18,277 bases of DNA from an uncultured Bacilli bacterium (GTDB taxonomy: Bacteria; Bacillota_I; Bacilli_A; RF39; UBA660): the NCBI GenBank assembly GCA_947626215.1, contig CANQRJ010000016.1:1-18277 (forward strand), given 5' to 3'. Below the pieces are notes generated by a model. That model saw nothing but the letters and a program-made list of their open reading frames with translations. It had not been told where the DNA came from and made no database searches. How positions within the stretch are numbered: the first letter of the stretch is position 1; each line of letters starts with the position of its first letter. Position numbers and translations under genes: made by a program. Below are positions 13,159 to 18,277 of the stretch, one piece after another.

Positions 13159-14062
13159 CTTTTGAAACAAGATGTTCTCGAAACTGAGTGGAATCGTATT
13201 CTTCTTTCATATGTTCTTTTGATACATGAGTATAGATTTGAGTCGTACTAATGCTACTATGACCTAAAAGCTCTTGAATCACTCTTAAATCGGCTCCATT
13301 ATTTAATAAATGAGTGGCAAAAGAATGTCTTAAAACATGAGGACTTACTTCTTTTTCAATTCCACAAGAAATACATATATTTTTAAGTAATTTATAAAAT
13401 CCTTGTCTTGTAATTGGCGTGCCTAAATTATTTAAAAATAATTCATCATAATTTTTACCTGGTTTTAGTAAATATTTTCGGTGAGATTCTAAATATAAAG
13501 ATAAATATTTTTTACTAGTTTCATTAAAAGGAATGAGACGTTCTTTACTTCCTTTTCCTTCTACTCTTATTAATTCATCTTGCATATTAATATTTGAAAA
13601 TTTTAAAGATAGTAATTCCGAAACTCGCATTCCTGTCGCGTAAAGTAACTCTAACATAGCTTTCGTACGATAGTCATAATGCGTTTTAAGAGGTATATTT
13701 AAAATTCGATCTACTTCTTCATAAGTAAGATAATTCGGTAATTTTTTTGGTATTTTAGGAGCATATAGAAAATCACAAGGGTTATAACTCATGAAGTTTT
13801 CTTCCACACAAAATAAATAGAAATTTTGTAATACTGTAAAATAATGAGCTTTTGTAGTAGAACTTTTATGATTTAGAGTTTCCATAAATTCAATTATCGT
13901 TTCTTTTGTGGCTTTTAAAGGGTCTTTATTTTTTAAAAACTCTTTGTAAGAAAATAAATCATTTTGATAAGACAACACTGTATTTTGACTTAATTTTCTT
14001 TCATATTTTAAGGTATTGATATATTTTTCCATAGTAGGATGTAATAAATCTGTTTTTTTCAT
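13148..14062 (-). CDS. xerD: XerD/XerC-type tyrosine recombinase
   Basis: Xer recombinases resolve chromosome dimers at dif near the terminus. The 304-residue protein has an N-terminal SAM-like core-binding domain (about 8-95, YINTLKYERKLSQNTVLSYQ) and a C-terminal catalytic domain. All six active-site residues are present: R146 (ATGMRVSELL), K170 (VEGKGSKERLIP), H242 and R245 (SPHVLRHSFATHLL), H268 (LLGHSS) and Y277 (QIYTHV). The spacing is the same as in E. coli XerD with an offset of two. The frame is open further upstream, but AAGGAGG (plus 14074-14080) points to the ATG at 14062. It lies 16 bases after tcdA and is probably co-transcribed. No integrase-type extra domain, att site or phage gene is nearby, so a housekeeping Xer role is likely; XerC versus XerD is not certain. 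Confidence 0.92.
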   Translation of the reverse strand: MKKTDLLHPTMEKYINTLKYERKLSQNTVLSYQNDLFSYKEFLKNKDPLKATKETIIEFMETLNHKSSTTKAHYFTVLQNFYLFCVEENFMSYNPCDFLYAPKIPKKLPNYLTYEEVDRILNIPLKTHYDYRTKAMLELLYATGMRVSELLSLKFSNINMQDELIRVEGKGSKERLIPFNETSKKYLSLYLESHRKYLLKPGKNYDELFLNNLGTPITRQGFYKLLKNICISCGIEKEVSPHVLRHSFATHLLNNGADLRVIQELLGHSSISTTQIYTHVSKEHMKEEYDSTQFREHLVSKEKE

Positions 14063-14078
14063 ATTTTTCCATCCCTCC

Positions 14079-14750
14079 TTATGAATTGAAAATATCATTG
14101 AGTACATTGGATACGATAAGGGATGCCGAAGCCATAGGTACATGAGCAAGAGTTCCGAGTTCTTTTTGCTTTTTAGGAATTTCTTTGCTACAAACCACTT
14201 TTGTTTTTAAAGCATCCTTGTTATCTTTAAGCATTCCTCTTATTTTTTTGGCAAGTGGATCTCCCATCGTTTTATATAAAGGAAGAATTTCAAATAAATC
14301 ACTTCGAAGTCGATTCGCAGTTCCCATAGAAGAAATCATTTTTTTCTTCATTTTAGAGCAAGTTTTTATTAACTTTACTTTAACGCTTACGGTATCACAA
14401 GCATCGATAATATAATCATAGGGTTTTAAAAAATCTTCTGTAATCTCTTCTTCTTTTAACTCTTTAAATAAGGTATTGATTTGAATAGAAGGGATAATTT
14501 CTTCGGCATGATTTTTTGCCACATCTACTTTTTTAGAACCACAGTTTTTTTGATTTGATAAAATTTGGCGATTTAAGTTAGATAGTTCAAACGTATCTTT
14601 ATCAATTACTGTAATATTTTTAAATCCAGAACGAATCAAACACTCAAAAATATATCCCCCTACTCCACCTAATCCAATAAGTAAAATGGTTGTATTTTGA
14701 ATTTTTAAAAAATCTTCTTTTGAAATTAATTTTAATATTCTATCTTCCAT
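14079..14750 (-). CDS. tcdA: tRNA threonylcarbamoyladenosine dehydratase TcdA
   Basis: TcdA (CsdL, B. subtilis YrvM) is an E1-like ATP-dependent enzyme that cyclises t6A37 to ct6A in tRNAs. The 223-residue protein has the ThiF/MoeB Rossmann motif LIGLGGVGGYIFECL (24-38), DKDTFELSNLNRQ (50-62, including the conserved Arg), YIIDACDTVSVK (113-124), and the TcdA-specific MGTANRLRSDLFEI (142-155) and KTMGDPLAKKIRGML (160-174). It is shorter than E. coli TcdA (about 268) but reaches the C-terminal helix (LAHVPMASASLIVSNVL). GGAAGTGA is 6-8 bases before the ATG. The structured RNA at 14768-14944 lies directly upstream on the same strand, and its terminator abuts the tcdA ribosome site. Confidence 0.93.
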   Translation of the reverse strand: MEDRILKLISKEDFLKIQNTTILLIGLGGVGGYIFECLIRSGFKNITVIDKDTFELSNLNRQILSNQKNCGSKKVDVAKNHAEEIIPSIQINTLFKELKEEEITEDFLKPYDYIIDACDTVSVKVKLIKTCSKMKKKMISSMGTANRLRSDLFEILPLYKTMGDPLAKKIRGMLKDNKDALKTKVVCSKEIPKKQKELGTLAHVPMASASLIVSNVLNDIFNS

Positions 14751-14767
14751 AAATAATCACTTCCAAA

Positions 14768-14944
14768 TAAAAACCAAACGGTATAAAAGTGTGATAAAAT
14801 CCCGCTTCCTCGCAGGTGGGTATCTCTTTTTATACTTTAGGATTCTAGTTCACTTAATGGACTAGCTTTCGACACCATATAAAATAATTAGACTCCCAAT
14901 CATCACCATAGTCGGTTTTATGCTAACTTTGTTTACCATTTGGT
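14768..14944 (-). ncRNA. ssrS: Probable 6S RNA
   Basis: The region has no ORF but contains a complete small-RNA gene. A promoter (14951-14979) predicts a 5' end near 14944. There the minus-strand ACCAAATGGTA pairs with TACCGTTTGGT at plus 14773-14783, giving an 11-bp closing stem with one G:U, followed by UUUUUAUUU as a terminator tail. The interior can form the CTAGTCC/GAACTAG hairpin and a GC-rich CCCAC/GCGGG hairpin containing CCUGCG. The length (about 177 nt), the end-to-end closing stem and the position next to tcdA match 6S RNA; as I recall, B. subtilis 6S-1 (bsrA) lies near yrvM. 6S RNA binds the SigA holoenzyme as a promoter mimic. The central-bubble fold is not proven. Confidence 0.62.
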
Positions 14945-14950
14945 ATATTA

Positions 14951-14979
14951 AATATATCATAAAAGAAAAAAAGATACAA
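14951..14979 (-). promoter_or_regulatory. SigA promoter of the small RNA
   Basis: On the minus strand TTGTAT (plus 14974-14979), a 17-base spacer and TATATT (plus 14951-14956) with an extended -10 TG (plus 14958-14959). The predicted start coincides with the 5' arm of the RNA closing stem. Confidence 0.75.
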
Positions 14980-15000
14980 CGTTTCGTGGTGAATATTCAT

Positions 15001-15032
15001 AAAAAAAACGTCTATTTTAAGAAATAGGCGTT
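15001..15032 (-). terminator. Terminator of the HerA-like gene
   Basis: On the minus strand AACG-CCTATTT (plus 15022-15032) pairs with AAATAG-CGTT (plus 15007-15017) with one A:C mismatch and a 4-base loop, followed by eight T. The stop codon is in the loop/arm. Confidence 0.85.
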
Positions 15033-16894
15033 GGAGGATTTACTGGACTTGGAGTTCTTTCTTGTGGAATAGGATTTTGTAGTTCCTGAGAAGGCATTGA
15101 TTGAGTACTTGACACATTATTTACAGATATAGGAGACTCACTTGGCCTAGTCCAACACTTAGAAATATCACAGTTTGAAGAATATGGAGGTGGATCAGGA
15201 GCATCTAATTTGATAATCATTGGAATTTTAAAGGCTCCTCCAAAGGCTACACAAGTACCAGGTTGTAACGTTTTTTGCTTTTCAATGACATCACTAGAAA
15301 TATTGGGTAACATTTCTTCAATGTATTTTAAATCTTTTGGGTGAGTCATTTTAAAAATTAAGAAGTTTGATACTTGTGCAACAACCGTGTCACTGATTTC
15401 TACAGGACGTTGCGAGATAATTCCTAAGATAGCCCCATATTTTCTTCCTTCTTTGGCAATTCGATCAAAGATATTATACCCGAGTAAAAAAGTATCATTA
15501 TCTGCTTGAATGTAACGATGGGCCTCTTCTAAAATCATATGAATCGGCATCGATGCTCTTTCTTTTAAAGATTTACTATATTCAAATAATAATCGACAAA
15601 AAATTTTCACAATGACTTTGGCATAAACATCGTCGACATCTTCTAGATTGACATTAATAATTTGAGCTTTTTGACCATTTTTTTGAATGACTTGATTTAC
15701 AAAATCTTCTGGAGTGACATACCCATTATTTACAAAATAGGTTCCTACTTTTGTATTTAAAATACTAGCAAGTCGAACTTTAATCATAATCGCGTCATCA
15801 TACACTTTATTATTGTTTTGGAATCCTTCACTAATTAAGGTAAATTCAAGAGCTCTCGAAAAATCTAACATGGAATAGGAATAAATTTCTGGTTCTTTCA
15901 TTTCTTCTAACGTATCATCGACATGTTTTAAAATATATTCTGTGATTAAAACACTTTCTCCAAAGTTTCCATTGGAATCGATTTCAAAACATTCGGAAAA
16001 ACTTCTCGTATAACCAAGTCCTGCTACTCTAGTATCGAAATTAAAGTCGTCCGTATGACATACTTCTATGACAGTAAATATTTCATTTTTTTTATGAGAA
16101 GTGGTCTGATTACTAAATAAAATAGCAAGAAGAGCTTTTGCGATTAAATGATTCTTGTAACGAATACTTTCTTCATTATTTTGACTAAATATTTTAGCGA
16201 GTCGAATAGTTCTTTCAATAATAGGAAGTTGACTATGACTAGATGCTTGTAAAAGTAAAGCCATATCATCTAATTTAAGAAGACTAACTGGTATTTCAAG
16301 TGGAAAATCATCAGGTTCTGTTTGATTACTTGTAATAAATTTATATTGATATTTTGGATTATAAGCATTAATTCCTTTAAAAGCATTTTTATATTCTCCA
16401 TAGGCATCAAAGAAAAATAATTTGGCATTTTCATTTAATAAATCTTTTCTATTAAAAACATTTTGAATAATCCTAGATGTTCCATAAGATTTACCAGCAC
16501 CAGAGTTACCACAGATAAAAAAGTGGTTGGAAAAAAAGGAATTAATTTTCGCGTATACGGTAAATCCTTTATAAATGGCACTTTTTCCGAGTTCAAAAGA
16601 ACTTGTTTCATTAGTTCCTATTAATTCTTTTAGTTCTCCTTCATTAATAATCCGAATTTTACTCGATAAAAGAGGTTTTCTGATGACACCATTCACATAT
16701 TTATTATCAATGTATTCTCCTAAAAAACGAATTTTAATGACATCTGGATTAATCTCCGATATTTCACCTAAAATTCTTTGATTTGGTGCCTCAAAAATAA
16801 CATGCACATTCATAAAATCCATTGTATCATTATTTTTTAATGTATTTTCTACATGTGCTACACTTTCTGTAATATAAATAATTTTTCCAAACAT
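15017..16894 (-). CDS. HerA/FtsK-superfamily ATPase (DUF87-like)
   Basis: The 625-residue protein is a HerA-type hexameric DNA translocase candidate. It has an N-terminal beta-barrel (HAS-barrel-like, about 1-90), Walker A GNSGAGKS (129-136), FFFDAYGEYKNAF (160-172) typical of HerA, a Walker B with catalytic glutamate (MILEEAHRYI, 453-462), a glycine/arginine-rich EGRKYG (482-487), and a sensor/arginine-finger ISQRPVEIS (493-501). The last 60 residues are Pro/Ser/Thr-rich and look disordered, which is unusual. HerA normally works with the nuclease NurA in end resection, or with SIR2/DUF4297 proteins in phage defence; none is visible here. It has its own promoter and terminator. The ATPase call is firm; the biological role is open. 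Confidence 0.88.
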   Translation of the reverse strand: MFGKIIYITESVAHVENTLKNNDTMDFMNVHVIFEAPNQRILGEISEINPDVIKIRFLGEYIDNKYVNGVIRKPLLSSKIRIINEGELKELIGTNETSSFELGKSAIYKGFTVYAKINSFFSNHFFICGNSGAGKSYGTSRIIQNVFNRKDLLNENAKLFFFDAYGEYKNAFKGINAYNPKYQYKFITSNQTEPDDFPLEIPVSLLKLDDMALLLQASSHSQLPIIERTIRLAKIFSQNNEESIRYKNHLIAKALLAILFSNQTTSHKKNEIFTVIEVCHTDDFNFDTRVAGLGYTRSFSECFEIDSNGNFGESVLITEYILKHVDDTLEEMKEPEIYSYSMLDFSRALEFTLISEGFQNNNKVYDDAIMIKVRLASILNTKVGTYFVNNGYVTPEDFVNQVIQKNGQKAQIINVNLEDVDDVYAKVIVKIFCRLLFEYSKSLKERASMPIHMILEEAHRYIQADNDTFLLGYNIFDRIAKEGRKYGAILGIISQRPVEISDTVVAQVSNFLIFKMTHPKDLKYIEEMLPNISSDVIEKQKTLQPGTCVAFGGAFKIPMIIKLDAPDPPPYSSNCDISKCWTRPSESPISVNNVSSTQSMPSQELQNPIPQERTPSPVNPPTPIS

Positions 16895-16919
16895 AAGTCA
16901 TACCCTCTTATCTTTAATC

Positions 16920-16928
16920 ATTATATCA
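16920..16928 (-). promoter_or_regulatory. Extended -10 promoter of the HerA-like gene
   Basis: On the minus strand TG (plus 16927-16928), A, TATAAT (plus 16920-16925), about 26 bases before the ATG. The -35 region overlaps the upstream terminator arm and is weak. An AGAGGG ribosome site lies between. Confidence 0.65.
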
Positions 16929-16938
16929 AGAAAAATAA

Positions 16939-16978
16939 AAAAAATCTATATTCACTGACTTAAAGATATAGATTTTTT
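16939..16978 (-). terminator. Terminator of the FGE-like surface gene
   Basis: AAAAAATCTATAT (16939-16951) and ATATAGATTTTTT (16966-16978) form a perfect 13-bp stem around a 14-base loop. On the minus strand it continues into a T-rich run. It separates the 17033 gene from the HerA-like gene. Confidence 0.8.
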
Positions 16979-17032
16979 ATTACAAATTTTACTGTAAATA
17001 TCATTATATATAAAATGGACATTTACATTCTT

Positions 17033-18277
17033 TTAATATGGAGATAAAACAATTCGAAAAGAAAATTCATAAATTTGAATTCCAGAATTATTACTAAAAG
17101 CAAATATACCAGTATCTGTCCCATGAAAATAAGAACCGCCTCTTATGAACCAAGGACCATACATTTGAACAAAACCTGCTATATCAGCATAATAACTCCC
17201 TACCTGACGTACGGAATTACTATTAAATGTAACTTTGTAAAAAGGACCTATTTCTTTTGTCGCGTCTCCTAATGTTCCTCTTAAATAACTATCATTCAAT
17301 TTATCATAATCATATAAATCATAATATTTTGAAGAAGGCCATTCAAATCCATTTTGCTTGCTTCCAACTTCATTAGAAAAAACTCCATTAAATCCTGAAT
17401 TATTTGTAGAAGTAACACCAGTTGTTGGTTCCGAAGAATCCATATTATTACGAAGAACACCCATTACATATTCATAAGACCCGCCTGTCATATCATAAAC
17501 TCCTGTATAATTTCCTGTCGTACTAGATAGAACACTTAATTTGTTTTTATAATTTGCAATAACATTATCTATATCTTGATTCAAATTATTTGCTTCATAA
17601 TCAGTATATCCATTATAACCAACTTTAGGTTCGTTGATCGCAGAATTACCTGTTATAAAACTGGCAGAATTATTAATTCTTACTTCTTCACAATTTTCAT
17701 TGTTACATCTTCCATATTTTGAATTGGCTAAATAAGCAACGGCTCCCCATTCTGTGTTTTTCATCATGTGGCTTTCTAAATCCCTCTGATATTCATAACT
17801 TGTATAAAAGGCATTGGATACATTAATATTTCTCCAACTATAGACATTAGGTTTGATTATAATTTTACTTGAATCTTTTATATTTTGTTCGGCTCCTTCC
17901 ACACTCCATCCATTTTTATTTGTAATAGAACTTTGAGTATCTTTATTTTGATTGTATCCCGTTTCAAACTTTCCTACCCACATCCCATTACTATTAAAAC
18001 TTTCAAATGCAGGATGAGTATAATATTTTCCAACTGTAGTATCATTTGAAATAGAGGTTTCTTTACTTTCAAATTCTAACTTTATTTCTTTTTGTTGATT
18101 TATTTGAGAAACTGTTGTGGAATCCTCAATCTCTTTTAAATCTGTTGTACCTGTATAATTTCCATTACTAAATATTTGATAACGGTATCTTGGTATCCAT
18201 ACAAAATAACTTTCTATATTTTCTTCTTTGATTTCTTCATTATTTTTATATTCTTTTGTTTTATCGATTAATATGAC
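17033..18277 (-). CDS. Surface-type protein with FGE/C-type-lectin-like C-terminus (5' partial)
   Basis: The reading frame stays open to the window edge, so the first part is missing; 414 residues are visible. An internal ATG at 17983 should not be taken as the start, because YFVWIPRYRYQIF and HPAFESFN, typical of this family, are encoded upstream of it. The protein is rich in Asn, Ser, Thr, Tyr and Gly, as are secreted proteins. Landmarks are WVGKFETGY (about 100), MKNTEWGAVAYLANSKYG (172-189), a Cys pair (GRCNNENC), DMTGGSYEYVMG (262-273) and IRGGSYFHG (378-386) ending FSFRIVLSPY. The last two match the formylglycine-generating-enzyme-like fold, but the catalytic cysteines are absent. Similar proteins are common in uncultured gut Bacillota, often behind prepilin-like leaders; that N-terminus cannot be checked here. 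Confidence 0.75.
   Translation of the reverse strand, partial: VILIDKTKEYKNNEEIKEENIESYFVWIPRYRYQIFSNGNYTGTTDLKEIEDSTTVSQINQQKEIKLEFESKETSISNDTTVGKYYTHPAFESFNSNGMWVGKFETGYNQNKDTQSSITNKNGWSVEGAEQNIKDSSKIIIKPNVYSWRNINVSNAFYTSYEYQRDLESHMMKNTEWGAVAYLANSKYGRCNNENCEEVRINNSASFITGNSAINEPKVGYNGYTDYEANNLNQDIDNVIANYKNKLSVLSSTTGNYTGVYDMTGGSYEYVMGVLRNNMDSSEPTTGVTSTNNSGFNGVFSNEVGSKQNGFEWPSSKYYDLYDYDKLNDSYLRGTLGDATKEIGPFYKVTFNSNSVRQVGSYYADIAGFVQMYGPWFIRGGSYFHGTDTGIFAFSNNSGIQIYEFSFRIVLSPY

Noticed and set aside
13000..13251. 83-codon open frame on the + strand
   Set aside because: It has no ribosome site, runs through the bidirectional terminator and into antisense xerD. The 12990 frame has the Shine-Dalgarno and stops before the hairpin.
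13148..14062. Tyrosine recombinase as evidence of a prophage or integrative element
   Set aside because: Length and active-site spacing match housekeeping Xer proteins, the neighbour is tcdA, and no att repeats, phage or conjugation genes are seen.
14778..14945. Plus-strand reading of the structured RNA
   Set aside because: Two internal hairpins pair slightly better as + strand RNA, but the promoter, the G:U-tolerant closing stem and the U tract all point to the minus strand.
17033..17983. Treating the ATG at 17983 as the start of a 316-residue protein
   Set aside because: The frame continues open for 98 more codons to the window edge with family-typical sequence, and no ribosome site precedes the ATG.
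15017..18277. HerA plus neighbour as an anti-phage defence island
   Set aside because: The adjacent gene is a surface-type FGE-like protein separated by a terminator and promoter, and no nuclease, SIR2 or other effector is present.

Overview
The window is AT-rich, densely packed bacterial DNA with short intergenic gaps, strong GGAGG/GGTGAT ribosome binding sites and TGA used as a stop (in the HipA-like gene and xerD). NusB, XseA/XseB, SpoIVB, SpoIIM and a likely 6S RNA next to tcdA point to a low-GC Bacillota, probably an uncultured gut member of the Bacilli/Erysipelotrichales/RF39 kind. The lineage is inference. SpoIVB and SpoIIM imply that the organism sporulates or recently did. No insertion sequence, prophage, CRISPR array, tRNA or rRNA is visible.

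Layout. (1) 1-4575, + strand: a tightly coupled operon nusB / HipA-like kinase / xseA / xseB / proS (transcription antitermination, an unassigned kinase, exonuclease VII, prolyl-tRNA charging), closed by a hairpin terminator. (2) 4576-6378: two single-gene units of unknown function, each with a strong promoter; the second ends in a bidirectional terminator shared with spoIVB. (3) 6366-8167: a sporulation cluster with spoIVB (-), a 30-residue membrane microprotein (-) and spoIIM (+). Upstream sequences resemble forespore (sigma-G-like) and mother-cell (sigma-E-like) promoters. (4) 8203-10248: mnmA (tRNA 2-thiolation), then an HTH-domain protein with a near-consensus promoter and a good terminator. 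(5) 10249-10667: about 420 bases of non-coding AT-rich DNA with several inverted repeats. (6) 10668-12989: a membrane-anchored DUF2726 protein converging on a ZIP metal transporter, which follows an unknown 315-residue gene on the - strand. (7) 12990-13158: a 42-residue Asn/Arg/Lys/Glu-rich microprotein gene whose terminator also serves xerD. (8) 13148-14979, - strand: probable 6S RNA, then tcdA and xerD. (9) 15001-18277, - strand: a HerA/FtsK-like ATPase and the 3' part of a large surface-type protein with an FGE/C-type-lectin-like C-terminus, cut by the window edge.

Most of the content is housekeeping: RNA synthesis and modification, tRNA charging, DNA repair, chromosome resolution, and sporulation. 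The less ordinary parts are the HipA-like kinase inside the nusB-xseAB operon, the unannotated structured RNA upstream of tcdA, the two microproteins, and the spore-type promoter candidates. I see no convincing new defence or mobile system. The HerA-like ATPase has no NurA, SIR2 or nuclease partner in view.
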